Assembly: GCF_006716815.1 (NCBI RefSeq)
Contig: NZ_VFPS01000001.1
Coordinates: 868,001 to 932,000, forward strand
Reading direction: 5' to 3'
Origin: Microbacterium lacticum
Lineage (GTDB): Bacteria; Actinomycetota; Actinomycetes; Actinomycetales; Microbacteriaceae
Length of the DNA: 64,000 bases
In this document: piece after piece, positions 1 to 7,967 of the stretch
Position numbering within the stretch: position 1 is the first letter of the stretch
Layout of the letters: the number at the start of each line of letters is the position of its first letter
Notes under the pieces: model-generated
Databases searched by the model: none
Seen by the model: only the letters and a program-made list of their open reading frames with translations
Told to the model about the DNA's origin: nothing
Translations under genes and position numbers: made by a program

Positions 1-828
1 CCCGATCCCCAGCGCGTAAGCCCGCGTCGGGTGCTGAGTGCCGAAGTCGAGCGCGACGCCCAGCACGGCATCGAGCGTCGGCACGTCCTCAGCGCGGACC
101 ACATGACGCTCTTCGTCCCACTCCTCGTAGACCGCGCCTTCGGCCTGCACCCACTCCCCGTTCAGGAAACGGCGTCGCCAGAGGCCGACGTACTCGCGAT
201 CCAGTTGCGCCACGTACGACGGGTTCGACTTCATCAGCCACTCGTTGTCGGCGAGCATGAAGTGGAACCTCTTGTAGCCCAGTTCCTTGACGCGCTTGAT
301 GACCATGCGGTGCGCCCAGTGGTGCGGACCATCGGGGTTCGTCGTGGCGAAGATCCGCGAACCGGGAGGTGACATGCGCCCGAGAAGCTGAGTCCAGAAC
401 GGCTCGCTGATGAGCGTCAGCTCATCCACGTAGGCGAGGCCGACCGTGAGGCCACGGAGCACCATCTCGGATCGCACATCCGAAGCTCCGAGGATGTGCA
501 CCGTCCTGCCGTAGATCTTCGCGGTCGATGCCCCCGGCGTGTACGACACCAGCGACGCGAACTCGCCGAACAGCGACGGATCCATCAGGACATCGAAGAC
601 GTTGCGCGCGATGCTGTCGCGAGTCCTGCCGACGACGACAACCGCGCCACCCGGCGGCGGGTCCGCGCACGCCATGAGGAACGCGAACAGCGACGCGATG
701 GTCTTACCCGAGCGGATCGCGCCGTCCCAGATGCAGACCTTCGCGATCTCGCCGTGCGAGTTCGGCGTGAACGCGCGACCGATCGACTCGCGCTGTGCCG
801 GTGACAGGTCGAGGGAGACATCACTCAT
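1..828 (-). CDS. phage terminase large subunit, partial (3' end beyond window)
   Basis: ATP-driven motor and nuclease that packages phage DNA into the prohead. The frame is open from ATG at 828 to the window edge, giving 276 residues. It shows a Walker A P-loop GAIRSGKT (lysine 42), a Walker B-like strand LAYVDELTLI, the coupling motif FATTNPDGPHHW and the start of the RNase H-like nuclease domain, ALDFG, near the edge. Together these identify a large terminase of the PBSX/phage terminase type. The start overlaps the stop of the small-terminase gene by four bases (ATGA), the usual terS-terL coupling. The missing C-terminus would carry the remaining nuclease aspartates. Confidence 0.9.
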   Translation of the reverse strand, partial: MSDVSLDLSPAQRESIGRAFTPNSHGEIAKVCIWDGAIRSGKTIASLFAFLMACADPPPGGAVVVVGRTRDSIARNVFDVLMDPSLFGEFASLVSYTPGASTAKIYGRTVHILGASDVRSEMVLRGLTVGLAYVDELTLISEPFWTQLLGRMSPPGSRIFATTNPDGPHHWAHRMVIKRVKELGYKRFHFMLADNEWLMKSNPSYVAQLDREYVGLWRRRFLNGEWVQAEGAVYEEWDEERHVVRAEDVPTLDAVLGVALDFGTQHPTRAYALGIG

Positions 829-1322
829 TCGATCACCAGCCCCTCGCGTGCGCCGTTCTCGCCCACCGTGGCGGTCAGCGCGACGATCAGAGTGCCCATG
901 ACGGACTTCGCCTGCTCTGCTCCGCCGTCCCCGGCCTGGTCGGTCTTGGTCACTTTGTCGTATGCCCGGATCGCGGCGTCACCGCCCTGCATGAAGTAGG
1001 CGAAGTCGCGGGCGTTCTCGGCGGTCGCCGCCCGGTCTGCGGCAGTCTCGGCACGGTCGAGCATCTTCTCGGCGATCGCGTCGCGACGAGCTTTCGCGTA
1101 TCGCGACCGGTAACCGCGCGCCCGCGCGGCAGACTCCGGCGTGCCAGACGAGCCCGCATTCACCCGCCCCCACTCGACGCCAGGCGTCCGCCGGACGATG
1201 GCCTTCACTGTGGCTCTGTGCAGGCCGGTCGCCTCGGCGACCTCGCGGGTCGACTTGCCCTGGCGGGCAAGCGCGACGACCTCCGCTTCGACTTCTGGCG
1301 CTGTGCGCTTGCCCGCCGTCAT
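825..1322 (-). CDS. phage terminase small subunit-like, helix-turn-helix protein
   Basis: 165 residues. Residues ~8-45 form a helix-turn-helix of the transposase/resolvase type (EVVALARQGKSTREVAEATG then HRATVKAIVRR), as in small terminase subunits that recognise the packaging site. Residues ~60-120 are charged and helical, suiting the oligomer core. No catalytic motif is seen. It lies immediately upstream of, and overlaps by four bases, the large-terminase gene, which is the main argument for the call. By itself the protein could be any small phage DNA-binding protein. Recognition of DNA by this protein is inferred from the fold and position. Confidence 0.72.
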   Translation of the reverse strand: MTAGKRTAPEVEAEVVALARQGKSTREVAEATGLHRATVKAIVRRTPGVEWGRVNAGSSGTPESAARARGYRSRYAKARRDAIAEKMLDRAETAADRAATAENARDFAYFMQGGDAAIRAYDKVTKTDQAGDGGAEQAKSVMGTLIVALTATVGENGAREGLVIE

Positions 1323-1325
1323 CGG

Positions 1326-2036
1326 TCAGCCCACCTTGAGGTCGCCCGAGACGACCAGCGAGTCGATGCGGGCCACAGCCTGCCGCACGTCACCCGTCGG
1401 GTCAGCGGTCGCCCGCGCCACGGCGAGCGCGCGGTACCCCTCAGGGTCGGCGCTGTGCAGTGCGGTGAGTGATCCGAGGCTCTGGTCGGTGCCCAGCGCC
1501 TCGGTCATCACCTCGTGCCAGGCCTGGTGCGCGGCGAACTGCTCGTTCGACGTGTTGGCGGTCACCGCGGGCTCGTAGTCGACCTGCACCAGACGGTCGT
1601 AGACCATCGACTTGAGGTCGGCGGCGACACCGGCAGGATCGCTCGTCTCCTGCCCGTAGGCGAATGCTTCGGCGTGGCTGAGGATCGCGGCAAGGCGCTC
1701 CACCGAGGTGGCCTCCATGATCACCTGCTGGATAACTCGGCCTGACTTGAGCGCCGCCTCGACCGTCGCCCATTCGTGACTGTGGACGGCCACAGCGTCG
1801 GCACTCTTCGGTGCGAGGGCATCCAGCACCTTGGGCCGGTGGTCGGTGAGCGTCTCGGGCCGGAGCGCGGCGGGGATCTTGGCCTGGAACTTCTTCCGGG
1901 CCTCCACGACGCGGCGGGCGCGCTCCCGCGTGATGCCGCTGTTCGAGTAGTCACGGTGAGTCCATGTCGCGGCGGCGGCGAGTTCCGCCTGATATGCGGC
2001 GTACGCCTCGACGTACAGCTTGGTGTTGATTGTCAT
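1326..2036 (-). CDS. unknown phage-type protein upstream of terminase genes
   Basis: 236 residues from ATG at 2036 (MTINTKLYVEAYAAYQ); a TTG 12 bases upstream is possible but has no better ribosome binding site. I do not recognise the family. The protein is soluble, alanine-rich and predicted largely helical, with no cysteine cluster, membrane segment or nucleotide-binding motif. It ends three bases before the small-terminase gene on the same strand, so it is probably co-transcribed with the packaging genes and part of the same phage. It is the gene nearest the chromosome junction. A role in packaging or head assembly is only a guess from position. Confidence 0.6.
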   Translation of the reverse strand: MTINTKLYVEAYAAYQAELAAAATWTHRDYSNSGITRERARRVVEARKKFQAKIPAALRPETLTDHRPKVLDALAPKSADAVAVHSHEWATVEAALKSGRVIQQVIMEATSVERLAAILSHAEAFAYGQETSDPAGVAADLKSMVYDRLVQVDYEPAVTANTSNEQFAAHQAWHEVMTEALGTDQSLGSLTALHSADPEGYRALAVARATADPTGDVRQAVARIDSLVVSGDLKVG

Positions 2037-2097
2037 TTGAGATCCCAATCTCTGGATGAGGGCGCTCTGGCCCTCTGGGTGACTCGCCGACCGGATA

Positions 2098-2117
2098 GCC
2101 GACGAGAGTTCGTCGGC
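2098..2117. repeat. 8-bp inverted repeat near the phage/host junction
   Basis: Arms GCCGACGA (2098-2105) and TCGTCGGC (2110-2117) are perfectly complementary around a 4-base loop. The site lies in the ~140-base gap between the last phage gene and the broken tadC gene. It could be a terminator for tadC read-through, an operator for the phage genes or part of an attachment site. No T-tract follows it on either strand. Confidence 0.4.
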
Positions 2118-2175
2118 CTAAGCGGCCTCCCGGAGAGTTACCTCGAACGGGAAGCGCGGCAGGGTCTGGAGGGGG

Positions 2176-3042
2176 CTAGATGCAAGCCCACCGAGTAGGG
2201 AGGAGCATCAAGATCTCCTTGCGTCCGGCCGACTCGATGAGCGCACGTTTGGCGTCTTCGCGGGCGTCGACGGCCTGCTCCTGCAGCACCTGGGCGAGCG
2301 GGGCGCCGCGGTCCATCGCGGCGACGAGGTGTTCGATCGCCCGGGAAAGCGCGGGCGAGTCCGCGTTCTTGCCGAGGGCGAGCAGGGCGTCGGAGAGGTT
2401 CGAGCCCGTGCCGCTGGCGAGCACGGCGGCGCGGAGCTCTTCGGTCAGCACGCCCGACCCCACGTCGCCGACGCGCCGCAGCGCGTCGCGCAAGCCCTCA
2501 CCGGCCGCGAGGCACAGCGCGAGGAACTCGAGCACCGTCGGCAGCTCCTCTTCGAGTCGGGCGATGCGGCGCCGGGCGCGCGCCGTGAGGCGCTGCTCGC
2601 AGAGCACGATCGCGATCACCGCCAGCAGCGGCGGCAGGAGCACGGCGATCAGTCCCCCGCGCCCGCTCACGGTCAGCACGACGGCGAGCACGCCGCCGAT
2701 CGCGAGACCGGCGACCGCCCAGCCCAGCTGGGTGGCCCGGAAGGCCACGACGTCGGGAGCGAGTCCGGCCTGACGGAGCCGCTGCGCGAGGGCGTCGCCG
2801 CTCGCACCGCCGCCCCAGCCGGCGGCGAGCCGGTCGCGCGCGCTGCGCCACCCGCGCCACGCCACCGCCGGCTGGAGCGGCGTGAGTCCCGCCGGGTCGG
2901 CGACGTCGCGCAGATACGGGGCGATCCGGCGCGTGAGGTTCGGCGCCGCCCAGCGCGGAATCCGCTGCGCGATCAGCAGCGCCCCCGCGGCGAACGCCGC
3001 GCCGAGGATCACCGCGCACGCCGCAGCGCTGACCGCACTCAT
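2176..3042 (-). pseudogene. tadC: TadC-like type II secretion F family protein, 3' end lost at phage junction
   Basis: Inner-membrane platform protein of a Tad (tight adherence) pilus or secretion machine. ATG at 3042 overlaps the tadB stop by four bases. It has an N-terminal membrane helix (~residues 7-25), two further helices near 115-150, and a conserved T2SF domain containing EEELPTVLEFLALCLAAGEG. The sequence follows the family up to AGRKEILMLLP, where members normally continue into C-terminal membrane helices. Here it switches to TRWACI and stops, giving 288 residues. The missing piece is one or two transmembrane helices, so the product is probably non-functional. The break coincides with the start of phage-type sequence. 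Confidence 0.8.
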
Positions 3043-3896
3043 CCGAACCACCGCTGCGGCTCGGGGAGCCGGCCGAGGCGGATCGTCAACCGATACGCGA
3101 CGAGGGAGAGCACCGCACCGGCGATCACGACGACCACTCCGGCCGGCGTCGCGTAGGCCGCCGCCCCTTCGGGGCGGATCGCGAGCAGCGCCAGCACGAT
3201 CCACGGCGCGACGACACCGACGATCGCGGCGCCGCGCACCCACGACTGGCGCGCCTCGACCTCGGCGCGCAGCGTGGCATCCGCCCGCACCGACGACGAC
3301 AGGGCGCGCAGCACCCCGGTGAGCTCGGTGCCGCCGACGTGACGCGCCATGCGCAGGGTCTCGATGATGCGGTCGGCGACGGGGTCGGCGAGGCTCGCCT
3401 TCAGCCGCAGGGCGCTGGAGTCGAAGTGACCGGATGCCGCCATGTCGGCCGCGAACCGGGCGAACGCGCCGCGCAGCGCGGGCGGTCCGCTCGCCGCGAG
3501 CGCCGCGACGGCGTCGGGCAGGGACATCCCCGCGCGCACCGCCGACACGAGCAGGTCGCACACATCCGACCACAGCGCGCGGCGAGACCGGCGCAGGCGC
3601 CGCGCCCGTGACTTCAGCCAGGAGAACGGTGCCGCAGCCCCGGCGGCGCCGGCGACGAGTGCGACGGCCGGAAGCCCGGTGACGAGCCAGGCGACGGAGG
3701 CGCACACAGCGCCCAGTACGACGGCGATCACGCCCGGTCGAGCGGTGGGGGTGTGCGCGAAGCCCGCCTCCTGCAGCAGCCGCGACAGACGGCCGTCGAC
3801 GGGAGCGGCCTTCGGCTGCTCGCTCGCGGGCCAGAGCCACGGCGAGATCGTGAGCAGCAGCCCCGCGGCGAGCACCGCACCCCAGACGATCGTCAC
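3039..3896 (-). CDS. tadB: TadB-like type II secretion F family protein
   Basis: 285 residues; a membrane platform partner of TadC in Tad pilus assembly. N-terminal hydrophobic helix (residues ~3-20), a pair of helices at ~55-90, a cytoplasmic T2SF domain (~105-235, including LVSAVRAGMSLPDAVAALA) and two C-terminal helices at ~230-275. Length and layout match TadB-type proteins in actinobacteria. It overlaps tadA and tadC by four bases on each side, so the three are translationally coupled in one operon. If the tadC break is real, this subunit probably has no working partner unless another copy exists elsewhere. Confidence 0.85.
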   Translation of the reverse strand: MTIVWGAVLAAGLLLTISPWLWPASEQPKAAPVDGRLSRLLQEAGFAHTPTARPGVIAVVLGAVCASVAWLVTGLPAVALVAGAAGAAAPFSWLKSRARRLRRSRRALWSDVCDLLVSAVRAGMSLPDAVAALAASGPPALRGAFARFAADMAASGHFDSSALRLKASLADPVADRIIETLRMARHVGGTELTGVLRALSSSVRADATLRAEVEARQSWVRGAAIVGVVAPWIVLALLAIRPEGAAAYATPAGVVVVIAGAVLSLVAYRLTIRLGRLPEPQRWFG

Positions 3897-5080
3897 GACG
3901 CCACCCGCTCCCGCCCTGCCCTGAGGCCCGCCCGGTAGACCGGGCGCGTCTCGACGACCTGATCGTCGGTGCGGCCGGTCGTCTCCACGATCTCTTCGAC
4001 GTAGCGGTGCCCGTCGGCGTCTCGCCGGCAGTGCACTACGAGGTCGACGCCGGTCGCGATCGCGGGCACGACGAAGCCCGCGTCGATGTTGCGGCCCGCC
4101 AGCAGCGGCAGTGCAGCGAGGCGGCGCAGCGCGTCGTCGGCGGAGTTCGCGTGGATCGTCGCGGCGCCGGGCACGCCCGTGTTGAGCGCCAGCAGCAGGT
4201 CCAGCGCCTCGGCGTCGCGCACCTCGCCGACCACGAGGCGGTCGGGGCGCATGCGGAGCGCCTCCTTCACGAGGCGCCGCAGGCTCACCGCGCCGGTGCC
4301 CTCGAGGCTCGGCTGGCGCCCTTGCAGGGCCACGGCGTCGGGCGCGGTGATGGCGAGTTCGAAGGTCTCCTCGACGGTGACGACGCGGTGCTCGGGCGGG
4401 CAGGCGCCGATGAGCGCCGCGAGGAACGTCGTCTTGCCGGCATGCGTGGCGCCCGAGACGAGCACATTGCGCCCGTCGGCCATCGCGTCGCGCAGGAGGT
4501 CCGCGGTGCCGGCCGGGAGCGAGCCCGCCGCAATCAGATCGTCGAGGCTTCGACGCGCAGTGAGGAACTTCCGGATGTTGACGGCGTAGTGCGCCCGCGT
4601 CACGTCCGGAATCACGACGTGAAGGCGCGAGCCGTCCGGCAGCGACGCGTCGACGAATGGCTGGCTGAGATCGACGCGGCGGCCGGTGGCGTGCAGCATC
4701 CGCTCGACGATGTCGCGCACCGCGTCATCGCTGAGCCGCAGGGGCACCCGCTCACTGCGCCCGGCGCGGGCGGCGAAGATCGTCTGCGGGTCGTTGATCC
4801 AGATCTCCTCGACCTCCGGGTCATCGAGCAGCGGCTGGAGCGGCCCGTACCCGGCGACGCGAGCGAGCACGTCGCGCACGCAGCCCGCCTCGTCGTCGAT
4901 GTAGGCGAGCCCGCGTGCGAGGGCGAAGTCGTTGTGCCGACGTACCTCGGCCTCGGCGATCTCCTGCGTGCGCCCGGGATCGCGGAGCGGATCGACCTGC
5001 TCCTCGCGCAGCCGTGCGCGCACCCGCTCCGCCACCGCGTCGGCGGCGGGCAGAGGGAGGACGGTCGCGGAGATGCTCAC
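3893..5080 (-). CDS. tadA: TadA/CpaF-type secretion ATPase
   Basis: 395 residues. Hexameric cytoplasmic ATPase that drives Tad pilus assembly. Features: an N-terminal domain (~1-170) ending in the RLHVVIPDVT region typical of CpaF, Walker A GATHAGKTT with lysine 216, an Asp box near VTVEETFELAI, Walker B-region LRMRPDRLVVGEVRDAEA, and the His box ATIHANSADD. GTG at 5080 is chosen because it begins the family homology (SISATVLPL); the open frame continues upstream into the divergent transporter gene without family sequence. It is first in the tadA-tadB-tadC operon. No tadZ/cpaE-like gene precedes it here. The pilin genes would lie beyond the phage junction. Confidence 0.88.
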   Translation of the reverse strand: MSISATVLPLPAADAVAERVRARLREEQVDPLRDPGRTQEIAEAEVRRHNDFALARGLAYIDDEAGCVRDVLARVAGYGPLQPLLDDPEVEEIWINDPQTIFAARAGRSERVPLRLSDDAVRDIVERMLHATGRRVDLSQPFVDASLPDGSRLHVVIPDVTRAHYAVNIRKFLTARRSLDDLIAAGSLPAGTADLLRDAMADGRNVLVSGATHAGKTTFLAALIGACPPEHRVVTVEETFELAITAPDAVALQGRQPSLEGTGAVSLRRLVKEALRMRPDRLVVGEVRDAEALDLLLALNTGVPGAATIHANSADDALRRLAALPLLAGRNIDAGFVVPAIATGVDLVVHCRRDADGHRYVEEIVETTGRTDDQVVETRPVYRAGLRAGRERVAS

Positions 5081-5118
5081 CCCGGCATCCTCACAAGACC
5101 CGCCGCCGCCCGCCGGAG

Positions 5119-5127
5119 TTATCCACA
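5119..5127 (+). other. single DnaA-box match TTATCCACA
   Basis: A perfect match to the bacterial DnaA box (TTATNCACA) lies in the tadA-fnt intergenic region, 9 bases before the -35 of the transporter promoter. There is no cluster of boxes, AT-rich unwinding region or dnaA/dnaN gene nearby, so this is not an origin. It may let DnaA influence the promoter or may be chance. Confidence 0.4.
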
Positions 5128-5135
5128 ACGACCCA

Positions 5136-5165
5136 TTGACGGTGTGGTCTGACCACAGATACAAT
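5136..5165 (+). promoter_or_regulatory. promoter of the formate/nitrite transporter gene
   Basis: TTGACG (5136-5141) and TACAAT (5160-5165) form near-consensus -35 and -10 elements with an 18-base spacer, the best sigma-70-type promoter in the window. The expected transcription start at about 5171-5174 falls on or next to the GTG codons of the transporter gene, so the mRNA is probably leaderless. Confidence 0.75.
5144..5156. promoter_or_regulatory. palindromic operator inside promoter spacer, GntR/FadR-like
   Basis: GTGGTCTGACCAC is a 6-bp perfect inverted repeat around one base and sits between the -35 and -10. Its core TGGTCTGACCA matches the pattern bound by FadR-subfamily GntR regulators (TGGTNNNACCA). 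A protein bound here would block RNA polymerase. The identity of the regulator is inferred from the motif; no regulator gene is adjacent. Confidence 0.6.
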
Positions 5166-5167
5166 GA

Positions 5168-6064
5168 GTGACCGTGCTGAGCATCCCCGACACCCTCGAG
5201 GTCCAGGCCGCGGCCGCCGTCCACAAGTCCGACGCGCTGCGCTCCCCGGGGCGCTTCCTCGTGTCGGGCATGCTCGCGGGCGCCTACATCGGCATCGGCG
5301 TGGTGCTCATGGTCGCCACAGCCGGCCCGCTCATCGCCGCCGGCGACGGACTGGCGAAGCTCGTCAGCGGCCTCGTGTTCGGCGTCGCGCTCACCCTCGT
5401 CGTCTTCGCGGGAGCCGATCTGCTCACGAGCGCGATGATGATCCTGCCGCAGGGCGCCCTCATGCGGGTCGTCGGTCCGTGGCGCGCGCTCGGCGTGCTC
5501 GCCGCGACACTCGTCGCCAACCTCCTCGGTGCACTCGTCTTCGCCGGGCTCATCGTCGCCTCCGGCGTGCTGCACGCCAACGCCCCGGCCGGGCAGATGC
5601 TCTCCGACATGCTCGCGGCCAAGGCATCCGAAGGTCCCGTCGAGCTGTTCGTCCGCGGCATCCTCTGCAACCTGCTCGTCTGCCTCGCCATCTGGATGTG
5701 CGCGCGCGTGCGCTCCGACGTCGCGAAGATCCTCCTGATCTTCGCCGCGATCCTCGCCTTCATCTCCTCCGGCTTCGAGCACGTCGTCGCCAACATGACG
5801 ACGTACGGCATCGGCCTCTTCTCCGGCGACCCGAACGCGACTTGGGCCCTCTTCGGCACGAACCTGCTCTGGGTCGGGCTCGGCAACCTCGTCGGCGGAG
5901 CGCTCATCGTCGGCGTCGGCTACTGGGTGATCGGCGGCTCGCCGCGCGCCCCTCGCACCCCGGTCCACGGCGACGCCCACGACGCGTCCCGCACCGAGGC
6001 ACTCGGCACCGCTCCGGAGACTGAATCCGCCACCGCTGCCGCCGAACCCGCCCCGATAGACTGA
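5168..6064 (+). CDS. formate/nitrite transporter family protein
   Basis: 298 residues from GTG 5168; because the promoter places transcription start near 5171-5174, the GTG at 5174 (two codons later) may be the real leaderless start. Six membrane helices cover ~30-260 and the order matches the FocA/NirC aquaporin-like fold: LVSGMLAGAYIGIGVVLM in helix 1, FAGADLLTSAMM near residue 80, FVRGILCNLLVCLAIWM near 165, and SGFEHVVANM near 203 with the conserved histidine-containing loop. It is a pentameric channel for small monovalent anions such as formate, nitrite or hydrosulfide; the substrate cannot be told from sequence. The C-terminal ~45 residues are polar and disordered. It stands alone, ahead of a tRNA gene. 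Confidence 0.88.
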   Translation: MTVLSIPDTLEVQAAAAVHKSDALRSPGRFLVSGMLAGAYIGIGVVLMVATAGPLIAAGDGLAKLVSGLVFGVALTLVVFAGADLLTSAMMILPQGALMRVVGPWRALGVLAATLVANLLGALVFAGLIVASGVLHANAPAGQMLSDMLAAKASEGPVELFVRGILCNLLVCLAIWMCARVRSDVAKILLIFAAILAFISSGFEHVVANMTTYGIGLFSGDPNATWALFGTNLLWVGLGNLVGGALIVGVGYWVIGGSPRAPRTPVHGDAHDASRTEALGTAPETESATAAAEPAPID

Positions 6065-6073
6065 TCATTCCCC

Positions 6074-6155
6074 GCGGGAGTGGTGAAATCGGCAGACACG
6101 CAGGATTTAGGTTCCTGTGCCTTCGGGCGTGTGGGTTCAAGTCCCACCTTCCGCA
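6074..6155 (+). tRNA. tRNA-Leu (anticodon TAG)
   Basis: Class II tRNA of 82 bases with a 7-bp acceptor stem (GCGGGAG paired with CTTCCGC, one G-T), anticodon stem CAGGA/TCCTG around loop TTTAGGT giving anticodon TAG, a short variable arm, and a T arm with GTGGG TTCAAGT CCCAC. It reads CUA leucine codons, rare in this GC-rich genome. The CCA end is not encoded. It lies 9 bases after the transporter gene and may share its transcript. Confidence 0.93.
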
Positions 6156-6231
6156 CAGGGTGACGCAGGTTACGCTCTCACCGTCTGCGCCGGCGACACC
6201 TCTCCGCACACCGACGACCGACGGGACCCAC

Positions 6232-6942
6232 GTGCACTCTCTGGCCCTCATCCCCTGGCTGGACCCCGAGAACATCATCAGCGCGGCCGGCCCATGGGCG
6301 CTGCTCCTGGTCTGCTTCATCGTGTTCGCCGAGACCGGACTGCTCCTCGGCTTCCTGCTTCCCGGCGACACGCTGCTCGTGATCTCGGGCCTGCTGACGC
6401 ACACGAACGACATCTTCGGCGTCAACATCTGGGTGGTCTCCCTGCTGATCGCCCTGTCGGCGTTCCTCGGCGGCGAGGTCGGGTACCTCATCGGCCACAA
6501 GGGCGGCCCCGCCGTGTTCGAACGCAAGGAATCGGGGCTGTTCAGCAAGAAGAACGTCGACCGCACCAACGCGTTCTTCGAGAAGTACGGCGGGCTCACG
6601 GTCATCCTCGCCCGCTTCGTGCCGATCGTGCGCACGTTCGCGCCGGTCGCCGCTGGCGTCGGCCACATGCCGTGGCGTCGCTACTCGCTCTACAACCTCA
6701 TCGGCGCGCTGCTGTGGGGCTTCGGACTGACGATGCTCGGCTACCTCATCGCGTACATCCCGTGGGTCGCGCACATCGTCACCGAGTACATCGACCGGAT
6801 CCTGCTCGCGGCTGTGGGCGGCACCGCCCTCGTCACCCTGTGGCACTACTTCTCCGAGCGCCGCGAGGTGCGCAAGGAGCGCGAGGCGGGCCTCGCCCCC
6901 GAGCCGATCGAGCCGATCGACGGCGACCTGCCCACCGCCTGA
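6232..6942 (+). CDS. DedA family membrane protein
   Basis: 236 residues from GTG 6232. The open frame extends to 6160, but that stretch lies just after the tRNA and has no family sequence; GTG 6232 begins VHSLALIPWLDPENII and follows GGGA. DedA/SNARE-associated proteins are inner-membrane proteins linked to lipid flipping (undecaprenyl phosphate or phosphatidylethanolamine) and envelope homeostasis. Seen here: a helix with FAETGLLLGFLLPGDTLL containing the conserved acidic and proline residues, the half-helix GGEVGYLIGHKGG, the arginine-containing motif ILARFVPIVRTFAPVAAG, and a late helix with the G-x3-W motif. The C-terminal tail is acidic. The gene converges on ku. Confidence 0.87.
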   Translation: MHSLALIPWLDPENIISAAGPWALLLVCFIVFAETGLLLGFLLPGDTLLVISGLLTHTNDIFGVNIWVVSLLIALSAFLGGEVGYLIGHKGGPAVFERKESGLFSKKNVDRTNAFFEKYGGLTVILARFVPIVRTFAPVAAGVGHMPWRRYSLYNLIGALLWGFGLTMLGYLIAYIPWVAHIVTEYIDRILLAAVGGTALVTLWHYFSERREVRKEREAGLAPEPIEPIDGDLPTA

Positions 6943-6977
6943 GCCCGCCCGGCGCTCCGGCGCGACCCGGCGCCCGC

Positions 6978-7910
6978 TCAGGACGCCTTCTTCTCCTTGG
7001 CGGGCTTCGCGCTCTTCGCAGTCTTCGTCTTCGCGCCCGCCCTCTTCGCGCCCGTCGTCTTGGACGATGAGCCGGATGCCTTCTTCGCCGGCTTCTCGTC
7101 GGCGCCGCCGCTCTCGCCGCGCGCGGCACGGCTGCGTTCGACGCTCGCCGTGAGCGCCGCCATGAGGTCGATGACCTCTCCCCCGGCATCCGTCGGCTGC
7201 TCCTCGCCGAACGTCTCGGCGGTGTCGAGCGCGTCGCCCTTCTCGAGCTTCGCGTCGATGAGGGTGCGGAGCTCCTGCTGGTACTCGTCGACGAACTGGT
7301 CGGGGTCGAAGTCGGCGGAGAAGCTGTCGACGAGCGAGGCGGAGAGTTCGAGCTCCTTCGCGGAGATCTTCACCGGCTCGTCGAGCGCCGGAAAGGCGGG
7401 CTCGCGCACCTCGTCGGCCCACAGCAGCGTCTGCAGCACGAGCACGTCGCCCCGCACCCGCAGCGCCGCGAGCCGCGTCTTCTGCCGCAGCGAGAACCGC
7501 ACGATAGCGGTGCGTTCGGTCTGCTCGAGCGTCTGGCGCAGCAGCACATACGCCTTCGGCGAGCTCGAATCAGGTTCGAGGTAGTACGCCTTCTCGAGGG
7601 TGAGCAGGTCGATCTGGTCGCTCGGCACGAACTCGACCACCTCGATCTCGCGACTGCGCTCGGCGGGGAGCGACGCGATGTCGTCGGCGGTCAGCACGAC
7701 GGTGCGCTCGCCGTCGTCGTAGGCCTTGTCGATGTCGGCGTAGGGCACGACCTCGCCGTCGAGCTCGCAGATCCGCTGGTACCGGATGCGTCCGCCGTCC
7801 GCCGCGTGCACCTGGTGGAGCGGCACGTCGTGGTCCTCGGTGGCCGAGTAGACCTTCACCGGCACGTTCACGAGCCCGAACGTGAGGGCGCCCTTCCAGA
7901 TCGTTCGCAT
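6978..7910 (-). CDS. ku: Ku protein, non-homologous end joining
   Basis: 310 residues. The bacterial Ku homodimer rings DNA double-strand ends and recruits LigD. The start MRTIWKGALTFGLVNVPVKVY is the classic bacterial Ku N-terminus; the beta-barrel core runs to ~255. Residues ~265-310 are a lysine/alanine-rich tail (KPAKKASGSSSK..., ending KPAKEKKAS) like the extended tails that let some Ku proteins bind DNA away from the end. ATG 7910 follows GGGGGC. The gene is divergent from ligD, with 57 bases between the starts, so the two repair partners share a control region. Confidence 0.95.
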   Translation of the reverse strand: MRTIWKGALTFGLVNVPVKVYSATEDHDVPLHQVHAADGGRIRYQRICELDGEVVPYADIDKAYDDGERTVVLTADDIASLPAERSREIEVVEFVPSDQIDLLTLEKAYYLEPDSSSPKAYVLLRQTLEQTERTAIVRFSLRQKTRLAALRVRGDVLVLQTLLWADEVREPAFPALDEPVKISAKELELSASLVDSFSADFDPDQFVDEYQQELRTLIDAKLEKGDALDTAETFGEEQPTDAGGEVIDLMAALTASVERSRAARGESGGADEKPAKKASGSSSKTTGAKRAGAKTKTAKSAKPAKEKKAS

Positions 7911-7955
7911 GCCCCCAGTGAACACCGCCGTCGGCGTTCGGCGCCAGGGCGGCGC

Positions 7956-7961
7956 TAGCCT
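7956..7961 (+). promoter_or_regulatory. -10 element (TAGCCT) of leaderless ligD
   Basis: TAGCCT ends 6 bases before the ligD ATG, so transcription is expected to start at or next to the ATG. There is no Shine-Dalgarno sequence in that gap. Confidence 0.6.
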
Positions 7962-7967
7962 GGCGGC

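Larger units (their letters stand above)
1..2196 (-). mobile_element. end of a prophage or phage-derived segment
   Basis: Three leftward genes, an unknown protein, a small terminase and a large terminase, form a phage DNA-packaging module. The segment starts right where the chromosomal tadC gene loses its family sequence near 2190-2205, so this looks like one end of an integrated element. No integrase, tail or lysis gene lies on this side; the rest would continue to the left of the window. The right boundary is estimated from where tadC homology stops, not from a seen attachment repeat. A misassembly joining phage and host DNA would look the same. Confidence 0.7.

Noticed and set aside
825..1322. 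Transposase of an insertion sequence (helix-turn-helix protein)
   Set aside because: No DDE catalytic domain, no terminal inverted repeats, and it is coupled to a large terminase gene, so small terminase is the better call.
3043..3840. Upstream extension of the tadC frame to 554 residues
   Set aside because: The added part is arginine-rich and antisense-like relative to tadB, which occupies the region in its own frame with clear homology.
5119..5127. Chromosomal origin indicated by the DnaA box
   Set aside because: Only one box, no dnaA, dnaN, gyrB, AT-rich region or further boxes nearby.
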